From positions 49,651 to 113,650 of the forward strand of contig JAIBCC010000021.1 in assembly GCA_019694395.1 (NCBI GenBank): a DNA stretch of 64,000 bases. The letters are read 5' to 3'. This document shows, piece after piece, positions 43,532 through 51,309 of the stretch. The DNA comes from Pyrinomonadaceae bacterium (GTDB lineage: Bacteria > Acidobacteriota > Blastocatellia > Pyrinomonadales > Pyrinomonadaceae). Under the pieces are notes generated by a model. It did not search any database. It was not told where the DNA came from and saw only the letters and a program-made list of their open reading frames with translations. How positions within the stretch are numbered: the first letter of the stretch is position 1; every line of letters starts with the position of its first letter. Position numbers and translations under genes: made by a program.

Positions 43532-44400
43532 AAATCCTCCGTTTCAACTTTAACTGCTTTTAATTTTCCATCAACTTCCGCTAAACGGCAAAGCGGGGAA
43601 TCCAAATCGTGATAAAAAAAGCACAACCAATTCTCTTGCACAGCTTGCGGCAGTAATCTTTTTTTAGCTTCTAAAGTTTCAACCGGATATAAATCGTAAC
43701 CCATCACCCATGCCAAAGGTAAATGATGTCGAGTCGGAATCAAATCGGCAAAACTGTAAAGCATTTGACCGCCCCGATTCAATCGAACGCATTGCATCGT
43801 TTCCGAATGACCGCGAACCGTTTCCATCGTCAAACCTTCGACAACTTCATAATCATCGGGTTTTAATTCAAGTTGACCGGATTCAACCAAACACGCCCAA
43901 TTTTCCCGCAAATAACTGGCGCGATGCCTTTCGTGCGGATTTTCAGCTTGTTCAAATTCTGATTTGGACACAAAGTAACGTGCATTGGGAAATTGCGGAA
44001 CGATTGTCCACTGTCCACTGTCCGTTTTCCACTGTCCACTATTAGTTGTATTTCCGCCGGCGTGGTCAAAATGCAGATGGGTATTGACAACAATCGTGAT
44101 TTCCTCAGGTTCGTATCCTGTTATTTCTTTAAGAGTTTGAGAGAAAGGTTTTTGGCGAAAAATACCGTAGCGTTTTGTTTCTTTTTCCGACCATTTTTCT
44201 CCGATTCCGGTTTCTATAAGGATTTTTTCAGTTGGAGTCTCGATAAAGAGGCAATTCATTTGCAGACGAATACGGTTGAGTTCGTCGGGCGGACAGACTC
44301 GCTCCCAAATGACGCGCGGGACGACTCCAAACATCGCCCCGCCGTCTAATCGAAATTCCGTATCAGGAATAATCTCGATTCTGTAATCACCTAATTTCAT
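43516..44400 (-). CDS. MBL-fold metallohydrolase with a repeat-derived insert
   Basis: The 294-residue metallo-beta-lactamase-fold hydrolase has the HLHFDHAGGN metal motif (residues about 107-116), a later His (VEGLTMETVRGHSETMQ) and DxxH-like metal ligands near DLIPTRHHLP. It is of the quorum-quenching lactonase/glyoxalase-like type; the substrate is unknown. A 35-base heptamer array (44006-44040) encodes part of NSGQWKTDSGQW, in the loop right after the metal motif where relatives have a short linker. The frame is kept and the rest looks normal, so the gene is probably functional. Confidence 0.88.
   Translation of the reverse strand: MKLGDYRIEIIPDTEFRLDGGAMFGVVPRVIWERVCPPDELNRIRLQMNCLFIETPTEKILIETGIGEKWSEKETKRYGIFRQKPFSQTLKEITGYEPEEITIVVNTHLHFDHAGGNTTNSGQWKTDSGQWTIVPQFPNARYFVSKSEFEQAENPHERHRASYLRENWACLVESGQLELKPDDYEVVEGLTMETVRGHSETMQCVRLNRGGQMLYSFADLIPTRHHLPLAWVMGYDLYPVETLEAKKRLLPQAVQENWLCFFYHDLDSPLCRLAEVDGKLKAVKVETEDLCQQF
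44006..44040. repeat. Heptamer array inside the MBL coding sequence, 5 units
   Basis: Three GTCCACT units, one TTCCACT and one GTCCGTT unit lie in strict 7-base register. The array lies within codons for the loop after HLHFDHAGGN. It is the only member of the window's heptamer family found deep inside a gene. Confidence 0.75.
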
Positions 44401-44402
44401 AA

Positions 44403-44490
44403 GGGATGAAGGATAAAGGATGAGGGATGAAAAATATTTAAGTTCTTTCTTCTCATCCCTAGCTTTACCTTTTACCTTTTACTTTTTACC
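44403..44490. repeat. Two heptamer arrays between the MBL and parvulin genes
   Basis: GGGATGA-type units (44403-44430, four) and CTTTACC/TTTTACC-type units (44463-44490, four) lie here. A TCATCCC at 44453-44459 can pair with the first array. The second array covers the stop codon of the parvulin gene (44479). Confidence 0.65.
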
Positions 44491-45879
44491 GTCTTTTTTA
44501 GGTTCAGGTTTACTTTCTGTTTTAGGTGCGTTCTTTTGTTTTTCCTGCATTTCTTTTATTTTCTTTTGCAGTTCTTCCATTTGTTTTTGGTCAAGCTGCG
44601 GCTGATTACCGGTTGGAGGCATTCCGTTTTGACCTTCCGGCATTGGCGGCACTTTGATCTCAAAATCTTCGATTTCAATCGGATGACGAGCTACGATTTC
44701 ATCAAGAATTTTCTTTTCTTTTTCTTTTTCGATCTCCGAAGTCATTTTTTCTTTCAACGGCTGCGGCTGTGCGCCCATCGGATTGGTTGGATCAGCGGCA
44801 GGTGCCGACATCGTTGAAATCAAGATGTGACGTGCATCATAGGTGTCAGACTCTTTTCCGTCTTTGTCTTTAGAAACGCCTTTTCGCTCAAGTTTAATGA
44901 TGTGGTAACCGTATTTCGTTTCAACTAAATCGGAAATTTGACCTGGTTCGAGAGCTAAAGCGGCTTTTTCAAATTCGGGAACCATTGCGCCTTTACCGAC
45001 ATCTTTGTAAAGTCCGCCGTCTTTTTTGCTGCCCGGATCTTCTGAGAATTCAGTCGCTAATTTAGCAAAATCTTCGCCTGCTTTAGCACGTTGCAAAATC
45101 TCATTAGCTTTATTTTTCTTTTCTTCAATGGCTTTGGCTTCTTCGGGATGAGTCTTCAAATAGTTATTGATTTCATCATCGGTTGCTTTTACTTTTTTAG
45201 CAATGACATCTGCCGAATATTTTTGTTCTAAATATTGAGCCTGTTGAAGTTTGATTTGCAATTCGGTTTTGTGCTTGAATTCTTCGCTTAAGCCTGACCA
45301 GTTAGCCTTGGCTTCTTCGGCTGAAATACGCACCTTGGCATATTGTTCTTTGGCTTGGTCAAGCTGTTCTGCCGGCGGTTCAAAGTCTTCGGGCAATCTG
45401 CCGTCTTTCTTTGCTTTTTCAATTTGTTCTTTAACTAAAGCATCAAATTTGGCGGCATTGTCGTCTTTTTGAAAGAAAGCATCAACTTGTTCTTTGGTAA
45501 TGGCAGAAAAAGGAGGTAAATTTTCTTTCTCCTTATTTTTTTCTTTGTCGTAACTGACCGCCATAATGGTCATCCGAATTTCTTCGAGGTCGTCTTTAAT
45601 TTCCTTTTCATTGGCAAATCCGGTCGCGCGTGCTTCTTCGGCAACGGCTAAAAACTGTTTAATTTCTTCGATTTGCTTCTTTTTCAATTCGGGATCCTCG
45701 GCTAATCTTTTCAAAGCCTGCGGCGGCGCATCTTTGAAAATTATTTCCATATCGGCTTTGGTCAGTTTGGTTAAGCTATCCGAACCGTGTCCGCCAACTT
45801 TGACTTTCCAAACCAGAAGCCCTAATCCGGCAAGAAAAATAACTGCTAATACTAATGATGCTCTTGATAAAGTATTCAA
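44479..45879 (-). CDS. Membrane-anchored parvulin-type peptidyl-prolyl isomerase (SurA/PrsA-like)
   Basis: The 466-residue protein has an N-terminal membrane helix (ASLVLAVIFLAGLGLLVW) and a long helical N-domain. The parvulin domain (about 255-335; AKLATEFSEDPGSKKDGGLYKDVGKGAMVPEFEKAALALEPGQISDLVETKYGYHIIKLE) is full-length and typical. The Lys-rich C-terminal tail (QKQMEELQKKIKEMQEKQKN) is low complexity. It folds outer-membrane or secreted proteins. It lies 25 bases after mce, in one unit with meaB and mce. Confidence 0.92.
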   Translation of the reverse strand: MNTLSRASLVLAVIFLAGLGLLVWKVKVGGHGSDSLTKLTKADMEIIFKDAPPQALKRLAEDPELKKKQIEEIKQFLAVAEEARATGFANEKEIKDDLEEIRMTIMAVSYDKEKNKEKENLPPFSAITKEQVDAFFQKDDNAAKFDALVKEQIEKAKKDGRLPEDFEPPAEQLDQAKEQYAKVRISAEEAKANWSGLSEEFKHKTELQIKLQQAQYLEQKYSADVIAKKVKATDDEINNYLKTHPEEAKAIEEKKNKANEILQRAKAGEDFAKLATEFSEDPGSKKDGGLYKDVGKGAMVPEFEKAALALEPGQISDLVETKYGYHIIKLERKGVSKDKDGKESDTYDARHILISTMSAPAADPTNPMGAQPQPLKEKMTSEIEKEKEKKILDEIVARHPIEIEDFEIKVPPMPEGQNGMPPTGNQPQLDQKQMEELQKKIKEMQEKQKNAPKTESKPEPKKDGKK

Positions 45880-45903
45880 AATTCTAAATCCTCACTTAAA
45901 TAA

Positions 45904-46305
45904 CTATTCTTTGATCTTTTGAGTTAATTCTAACAGAACTCCGCCCGTTGTCGTAGGATGCACAAAGGCAATTAAGCATCCTTCCGCGCCGATTCTTGGA
46001 GTTTCGTCTATTAAACGCGCGCCTTCGGCTTTTAGTTTCGCCAATGACGCTTCAATGTCTTCGACCTCAACCGCAATATGATGAATTCCGCCGCCGCGTT
46101 TTTCTAAAAACTTGGAAATGGGCGAATCTTCGCTGGTTGGTTCAAGTAATTCTACACGGCTTTCACCGATTGGCAACATCGCCACCCGAACTTTTTGTTC
46201 TTCGACCTCTTCGGTATGAATATTATCTAAACCGAGAGAATCCTGCCAAAATTTTAAGGCTTCGGAAATTGATTTGGTCGCAATGCCTAAATGATTGATT
46301 TTCAT
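45904..46305 (-). CDS. mce: Methylmalonyl-CoA epimerase
   Basis: VOC-fold epimerase of 133 residues that interconverts (R)- and (S)-methylmalonyl-CoA. Typical strings: NHLGIATKSISEALKFWQDSLGL, LLEPTSEDSPISKFLEKRGGGIHHIAVEV, and the DETPRIGAEGCLIAFVHPTTTGGVLLEL ending that carries metal ligands. It ends 2 bases before meaB's reading, so they are transcribed together. The pair belongs to propionate/branched-chain catabolism; the mutase itself is not in this window. Confidence 0.95.
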   Translation of the reverse strand: MKINHLGIATKSISEALKFWQDSLGLDNIHTEEVEEQKVRVAMLPIGESRVELLEPTSEDSPISKFLEKRGGGIHHIAVEVEDIEASLAKLKAEGARLIDETPRIGAEGCLIAFVHPTTTGGVLLELTQKIKE

Positions 46306-46307
46306 AG

Positions 46308-47243
46308 TTATTTCAAAATCTCCTCAACTGCCGAATAAGGGTTATTTCGTTTCTCTGCGATTTCCAGAGCCAATTTGTCCAATTTTTCTGCCGTGCCGTT
46401 TTTGCTCATCAAATCAGCCAAAAGTTTTTCCCGAATCAGTTCCAGTAAACGCCATTTGGCAATCGCTTGGCGGCGTTCCAAACTCTTGTCGCCGGATTTT
46501 TGAAAATCATTATATGCCAGGATTGCCGCATCTAAATCTTCAACGCCTTTATTTTCGGTCGCAATGGTTTTGACGATTGGAGGATTCCAGAAATCAGGAC
46601 GATGCGCCAATTCCAAAAGGGCTTGCAGTTCTTTTTCGGTTCGTAAAACTCCTTCGCGGTCAGCTTTGTTAATGACAAAAACATCGCCGATTTCCATAAT
46701 TCCGGCTTTGATGGCTTGAATATCGTCACCCATTCCGGGAACTAAAACCACGATTGAAACATCAGCAGTTTTAACGATTTCAACCTCATCCTGTCCGACT
46801 CCTACCGTTTCAACTATGATTTTATCAAATCCGGCGGCATCCAAAATTCCCACCGCATCAACTGTTGCGCGGGACAATCCGCCCAAATTTCCACGAGTTG
46901 CCATTGAGCGAATAAAAACGTTTTTATCAACTCCGAGCGCAGACATACGGATTCTATCACCCAAAATCGCGCCACCCGAAAAAGGACTGGAAGGATCAAC
47001 CGCAATGATTCCGATCTTTTCGCCTTTGTCTCGATAAAACATTGCCAGTTTATCAACCAACGAAGATTTTCCCGCACCGGGTGCGCCGGTAATGCCGATA
47101 ACCAGAGCGTTTCCTGTGCGTTGAAAAACTTCTTTCATGATCTCGGCGGCATCATTTGCGCCGTTTTCAACTTTAGTAATGGCTCGCGCAACCGCACGAG
47201 GATTTCCGGCAAAAAGTTTTTCGAGTAGTTCAGAATTCGTCAT
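46308..47243 (-). CDS. meaB: Methylmalonyl-CoA mutase-associated GTPase
   Basis: The 311-residue G3E-type GTPase of the MeaB/ArgK family. Walker A is GITGAPGAGKS (50-60); the later DPSSPFSGGAILGDRIRM switch, the ETVGVGQDEVE strand and the NKADREG motif are all present. It loads and protects the adenosylcobalamin cofactor of methylmalonyl-CoA mutase. It lies between the GHKL/STAS-like gene (2 bases) and mce (2 bases), a tightly packed unit. Confidence 0.96.
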   Translation of the reverse strand: MTNSELLEKLFAGNPRAVARAITKVENGANDAAEIMKEVFQRTGNALVIGITGAPGAGKSSLVDKLAMFYRDKGEKIGIIAVDPSSPFSGGAILGDRIRMSALGVDKNVFIRSMATRGNLGGLSRATVDAVGILDAAGFDKIIVETVGVGQDEVEIVKTADVSIVVLVPGMGDDIQAIKAGIMEIGDVFVINKADREGVLRTEKELQALLELAHRPDFWNPPIVKTIATENKGVEDLDAAILAYNDFQKSGDKSLERRQAIAKWRLLELIREKLLADLMSKNGTAEKLDKLALEIAEKRNNPYSAVEEILK

Positions 47244-47245
47244 CT

Positions 47246-48484
47246 TTAGGCGTTAGAAGTATTATCGTCAAAAATAAAGTCGAGCGTCTCGCGTATGTCA
47301 GGCGCGGCGTTAATTATTTTAATTTTTTTGTAAGCCGCTAAACCTAATCGTTCAATCGGTGTTGCCAGCATTGCATTTAATAAACTGTGCGGTGCAGAAA
47401 CAATTTCCTCAAAATCAAGCGTTAAAGTTTTGTTTTCAGCTAAAGCGGGCAAAATATATTTATCACGGACCTTTTTGGCTAAATCTTTATCTTCTGCATA
47501 TTTACCGAAATAATTTCTAATACTGATGTATAAATTATTATCATCTTTAGCCTTTTCGGGTTTAGGTATAGATTTTGTAATTTCAGAAAGCATTTTTTGT
47601 AAATTTAAATCCTCGATTAGTCCAACTTTTATTTTGACATAAACAAACGTCCCTTTCCATTGATGTTCCAATTCTTTGCTTATTATTTCAGTCGGCGAAA
47701 TATGAACGAATCCATTACCGGAAACGATAAACATATCAGCATTAAGCCTTTGGGCAATATTGCTTGAGAAGAACAATCCAACTCCGGCATTATTTTTAGT
47801 TTCGTAACCTGTAGCTGATTTGCCGAATGTTCCTGATACTTGAGGTTTTATAGAATGTAAAATTGCTTCTACGTCTGTAACCAAATTTGGGTAAGTTTGG
47901 CGTAAATGTTTTCGGATTCCGATTCCAATGTCTGCCACAATGAATGATAGTTCTTTTGGTTCTTTATCCCAAAACAATTGGAAGAATGAAGGGATAGGAT
48001 GACCATTTTTCCCATGCTCAAGCGCATTATAAAGTAATTCATTCAAAACATAGCGTAAAGTTTTTTCATATTCATTATTGATGCTTTCTATAAACTTTTT
48101 GCTAAACTCTAATGCTCTTTCTCGGTCTTTTGAGTCAGTAATTAGAAGAGATGGAAGGTTTTCAGTTGGCTTATTAGGTATAGATTCAATCAATTTGTCC
48201 CAATCTTCTTTTTTCCTAACAGTTTCTTTTAGGGAAATTGTCCCAAGTAAATAACGGGTTTTAACTTCGCAACTATTTTTTAATAAAAAATTTAAGTAAC
48301 TAAAAAATAAACATTCAAAAACGTCTTGAAACTCAGCAACTTTTCTAAAATCAACATCAACTTTTTTATCTTTCAAAGACCAATCAAAGAAACTCAATAC
48401 TCTATCAAAATCTTCTGCTTCAAAATTACCAAAAGTGAATGACTCAGGAATTTGAAGTATTACAGTTTCTTTCTCGTCGCTCAT
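47246..48484 (-). CDS. GHKL-type ATPase with C-terminal STAS-like (DUF4325-type) domain
   Basis: The 412-residue cytoplasmic protein. A central histidine-kinase-type ATPase fold has an N-box (RYVLNELLYNALEHGKNG), a G1 box (IVADIGIGIRKHL) and a GVGLFFSSNIA lid segment. The C-terminal 100 residues (NNLYISIRNYFGKYAEDKDLAKKVRDKYILPAL) have the DUF4325/STAS-like pattern. No His-phosphoacceptor domain is present, so it acts like an anti-sigma kinase fused to its own antagonist-like domain. The 2-base gap to meaB implies cotranscription, but a functional link to that gene is not expected. Confidence 0.82.
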   Translation of the reverse strand: MSDEKETVILQIPESFTFGNFEAEDFDRVLSFFDWSLKDKKVDVDFRKVAEFQDVFECLFFSYLNFLLKNSCEVKTRYLLGTISLKETVRKKEDWDKLIESIPNKPTENLPSLLITDSKDRERALEFSKKFIESINNEYEKTLRYVLNELLYNALEHGKNGHPIPSFFQLFWDKEPKELSFIVADIGIGIRKHLRQTYPNLVTDVEAILHSIKPQVSGTFGKSATGYETKNNAGVGLFFSSNIAQRLNADMFIVSGNGFVHISPTEIISKELEHQWKGTFVYVKIKVGLIEDLNLQKMLSEITKSIPKPEKAKDDNNLYISIRNYFGKYAEDKDLAKKVRDKYILPALAENKTLTLDFEEIVSAPHSLLNAMLATPIERLGLAAYKKIKIINAAPDIRETLDFIFDDNTSNA

Positions 48485-48520
48485 AACAAACCGCTATTTT
48501 CGCATTTTTCGCCCAAAAAG

Positions 48521-48552
48521 AAAAAGTGACAAGCCGAAACTCATCACTTTTT
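48521..48552 (-). terminator. Terminator of the DinB-like gene
   Basis: AAAAAGTGA pairs with TCACTTTTT (9 bp) around a 14-base loop. On the minus strand a TTCTTTTT tract follows. It separates the DinB-like gene from the GHKL gene. Confidence 0.7.
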
Positions 48553-48554
48553 GC

Positions 48555-48578
48555 CTTTTAACTTTTAACTTTTAACTT
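48555..48578. repeat. Heptamer array at the DinB-like stop codon
   Basis: Three CTTTTAA units and a degenerate fourth run directly into the stop codon of the DinB-like gene. Confidence 0.65.
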
Positions 48579-49102
48579 TACATTTGACCTTCGTCAGCAC
48601 TCGGACCATACATAGACGGAACCGGAATATCATTCAAACGAAGATAAACCGAAAGCTGACCGCGATGATTGATGATGTGATTCAGCGCAAAAGAACGGAT
48701 CACCTGAACTTTGGGCATGGTAAAATAAGTTGTTTCGCCATTTTTTAATGTCCAATCTTTCATCATTTCATCATCTGAGGTTTGTTTCAGAGTTTCAATA
48801 GCAGTTGCCAGATTTTTCTCAAGGTGCTCAACTAATTCGGCGGTTGTGGTTGGCTCAATCGGTTTGTAATCGCCTTTGGCAAAATCCAATTCAGAAGTGG
48901 TGCAAGTAACCGTGATCCACTCAAACATTTCGGCGATATGTCCAGCTAAACGAATCATGGTGAATGATTTTTCGTGTGGTTTGTATTCAAATTTATCTTC
49001 CGGCACTCTTTCTAAGCACTTTTTCGTAGCGATTGCTTCGTATTGTATTTCACCGATAAATGCGTGTGCAATGTTGTATGTTTTGGCTGCTGCTGTTTCC
49101 AT
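48578..49102 (-). CDS. DinB/YfiT-like metal-dependent protein
   Basis: The 174-residue four-helix-bundle protein of the DinB superfamily. The three metal histidines are recognisable: the first in RLAGHIAEMFEWI, and two in LNHIINHRGQLSVYLR. Family members act as thiol transferases (bacillithiol, mycothiol) or have unknown roles. A well-formed promoter with an overlapping inverted repeat is at 49196-49233. Confidence 0.9.
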   Translation of the reverse strand: METAAAKTYNIAHAFIGEIQYEAIATKKCLERVPEDKFEYKPHEKSFTMIRLAGHIAEMFEWITVTCTTSELDFAKGDYKPIEPTTTAELVEHLEKNLATAIETLKQTSDDEMMKDWTLKNGETTYFTMPKVQVIRSFALNHIINHRGQLSVYLRLNDIPVPSMYGPSADEGQM

Positions 49103-49195
49103 TTTTTACTCCTTTTAGTTTTAATTTTTTGATTTTATTGAATAAGAAAATCGTTCCAGTTTTTGGGTTGGAATGATGTTTTTGAATGCAAAATA

Positions 49196-49233
49196 ATTAT
49201 AATAAAATCGTTTCATTTGTGCAACGTGAAACG
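49196..49233 (-). promoter_or_regulatory. Promoter of the DinB-like gene with overlapping operator
   Basis: On the minus strand TTGCAC (49224-49219) and TATAAT (49201-49196) are separated by exactly 17 bases. The inverted repeat CGTTTCA/TGAAACG (49209-49215 and 49227-49233) straddles the -35 box. A second GTTTCA lies at 49250-49255 with further ATTTGTG/CACAAAT symmetry. A repressor site is likely. Confidence 0.6.
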
Positions 49234-49386
49234 GGGAATAAATTGAAATGTTTCACAAATTTAATACGGAATATTTTAATGCGTGTCTGTTTTTAATACA
49301 AGATTTTATATTCCGACAGAAATGAAAATTAAAATCGTTTCTTTGTAAATATAAGAAAACGCGATAGATAAAAGATGAATCGGTTT

Positions 49387-49402
49387 TGGCATAGCTTTTG
49401 CG
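49387..49402 (+). promoter_or_regulatory. Sigma54-like promoter
   Basis: TTGGCA followed after six bases by TTTTGCG has GG and GC exactly 10 bases apart, as -24/-12 promoters require. It lies 42 bases upstream of the start codon of the gene at 49444. The consensus between the boxes is otherwise weak. Confidence 0.45.
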
Positions 49403-49443
49403 GACTCTGAAATTGACACAAAAGTTCAGGAGGAAAAAGCGTA

Positions 49444-49992
49444 ATGAAAATCAGAGTTAATTTATTTTTGGCAATAGTCTTTATAATTTCTTTGGCGACA
49501 ATTGGCTATGCCTCAAATCCGGTTGATGCAGCTGCAACTGCACTTTCAAATAAAATCAAGAAAGATTTGGCAATTGAAGAAGTAAATCTCAAACTTTCCA
49601 AAGTTCAGACTCATCGTCTTTCCAATAATCTGGTTGTTTTGAAAGGGAATGGGACTGTAAACGAGCAGGAAATCAGTTTCAATGTTAAGTTAAAAAGCGC
49701 AAAATTGATTCCGACTCAGGTTGAATACGAATTTGTTGATCCGAATCTATCAGACCCGTTTAGTGAAGAATCTTTGACCAATGATTTACTGCATAAAATT
49801 CACAATGATCTGAAAAGGGAAAATATTGTGATTGCAGTCGATTATTTTGACATTCAACCGGCAGAAAATAATAAGAAAGTAATTAACGGAGAAGGTGATT
49901 TGCGAGTCGGACTTGATTGGAAACGAGTAAAGTTTGAAATGGTCAAGCAGGAAAAAAATAATGAAGCAATCATTAAATACCGAATTTATTAA
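49444..49992 (+). CDS. Exported protein of unknown function
   Basis: The 182-residue protein was not recognised. A signal peptide (LFLAIVFIISLATIGYAS) is followed by NPVDAAATALSNKIKKDLAIEEVNLKLSKV and a beta-rich domain in two similar halves: each begins with an acidic helix (ATALSNKIKKDL, then NDLLHKIHNDLK) and continues with V-x-V strands. This suggests an internal duplication of about 80 residues. AGGAGG lies 9 bases before the ATG. No lipobox or cysteine. A possible sigma54 promoter precedes it. Confidence 0.75.
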   Translation: MKIRVNLFLAIVFIISLATIGYASNPVDAAATALSNKIKKDLAIEEVNLKLSKVQTHRLSNNLVVLKGNGTVNEQEISFNVKLKSAKLIPTQVEYEFVDPNLSDPFSEESLTNDLLHKIHNDLKRENIVIAVDYFDIQPAENNKKVINGEGDLRVGLDWKRVKFEMVKQEKNNEAIIKYRIY

Positions 49993-49993
49993 C

Positions 49994-50024
49994 AAAAAGG
50001 CGAAGATATATTCGCCTTTTTTTT
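49994..50024. terminator. Bidirectional terminator between convergent genes
   Basis: AAAAAGGCGAA pairs with TTCGCCTTTTT around a six-base loop, with long A and T runs. It ends the gene at 49444 and the acyl-CoA dehydrogenase; the latter's stop lies at its edge. Confidence 0.9.
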
Positions 50025-51165
50025 ATGATTTAAGTAGTTGTTTTGCAATTACTAACCTCTGAATTTCGCTGGTTCCTTCGCCGATGGTGCAGAGTTTGGA
50101 GTCACGCCAATATTTTTCCGCCGGATAATCTTTGGTATAACCGTAACCGCCGTGGATTTGGACGGATTCTTCGGCAACCTGCACGGCTGTTTCCGACGCA
50201 AAAAGTTTTGCCATTGCAGACTCTCTGGTATGTTTTTTACCTGCATCTTTCAGAGCAGCAGCCTGCAAAGTTAAAAGTCTGGCGCATTCGATCTTAGTTG
50301 CCATATCTGCGAGCTTGAATTGAATTGCTTGAAATTCGGAAATCGGTTTGCCGAATTGTTGACGTTCTTTGGCATATTTTACGGCGGCTTCGTATGCACC
50401 TTGCGCGATCCCGACCGAAAGAGCAGCAATCGAAATCCGTCCGCCATCCAAAATTTTCATTGCTTGCAAAAAACCTTCGCCTTCGTTGCCAAGCCGATTT
50501 TCATCTGGGACATAACAATCTTCAAAAACTACCGAAGCCGTTTCACTCGCCCGCATTCCGACTTTATTTTCCTTTTTGTCGGGACGAAAACCTTCCATTG
50601 ATTTGTCAAAAATAAAAGCCGTAATACCTTTATTTCCTTTGGATTTATCCGTGACAGCAACCGCGACCAAAGTATGACAGGAAATTGCGTGAGTAATGAA
50701 ATTTTTAGAACCATTGACGCGCCAACCGCCATTTTCACGAATTGCGTTCGTGCGTGTGCCTGATGCGTCCGAACCTGCCTGTGATTCGGTTAAACCCCAC
50801 GCGCCCCAACTTTCGCCCTGCGTCAGCGGATTTAAATATTTTTTCTTTTGTTCTTCGCTGCCAAAAGTGTAGATATGATTTGAACAGAGAGAATTATGGG
50901 CAGCCACACTTAATCCGACCGAACCGCAAACCCGTGCGATTTCTTCGATAATGGTCGCGTATTCGACATAACCCATACCTGCGCCACCGTATTCTTCGGG
51001 AAAAATCACACCGAGCAATCCAAGTTCAGCTAATTTCGGACGCAATTCATCGGGAAAATGCTGAGTTTCATCCCATTCCATTACCTTCGGCTTGATTTCA
51101 CTTTCAGCAAATTCACGCACCGAATATTTAATTTGTAACTGTTCTTCGTTTAATTCAAAATTCAT
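50023..51165 (-). CDS. Acyl-CoA dehydrogenase
   Basis: FAD enzyme of 380 residues that oxidises acyl-CoA at the alpha-beta position. Visible features: [16 protein letters not shown], the FAD-site [25 protein letters not shown], and [22 protein letters not shown] near the C-terminus. The catalytic Glu is in [14 protein letters not shown]. The length and ends are standard. It might serve the same branched-chain or fatty-acid catabolism as meaB and mce, but it is not in their operon. Confidence 0.95.
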   Translation of the reverse strand: MNFELNEEQLQIKYSVREFAESEIKPKVMEWDETQHFPDELRPKLAELGLLGVIFPEEYGGAGMGYVEYATIIEEIARVCGSVGLSVAAHNSLCSNHIYTFGSEEQKKKYLNPLTQGESWGAWGLTESQAGSDASGTRTNAIRENGGWRVNGSKNFITHAISCHTLVAVAVTDKSKGNKGITAFIFDKSMEGFRPDKKENKVGMRASETASVVFEDCYVPDENRLGNEGEGFLQAMKILDGGRISIAALSVGIAQGAYEAAVKYAKERQQFGKPISEFQAIQFKLADMATKIECARLLTLQAAALKDAGKKHTRESAMAKLFASETAVQVAEESVQIHGGYGYTKDYPAEKYWRDSKLCTIGEGTSEIQRLVIAKQLLKS

Positions 51166-51250
51166 ATTTATTATGACGTAATAAAAATTAGTTATCAGAA
51201 TAGCAAAAATTGGGGTTGAGTGAAAGTTTTAAAAAGTAGAATTTTAAAAA

Positions 51251-51287
51251 GGGAAAAGACGTTGATTTTTGAAATTCATCAACGCCC
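51251..51287 (-). terminator. Terminator of the TonB-C membrane protein gene
   Basis: CGTTGAT pairs with ATCAACG around an 11-base loop. On the minus strand TCTTTTCCC follows. It lies 23 bases past the stop at 51310. Confidence 0.6.
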
Positions 51288-51309
51288 TTTATTCAAGAAA
51301 AAGTCAGGT

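Larger units (their letters stand above)
49103..49443. other. 341-base gap between divergent genes
   Basis: It holds the DinB-like promoter/operator, a sigma54-like site and the AGGAGG of the gene at 49444. The rest shows no reading frame or structure of note. Confidence 0.5.
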
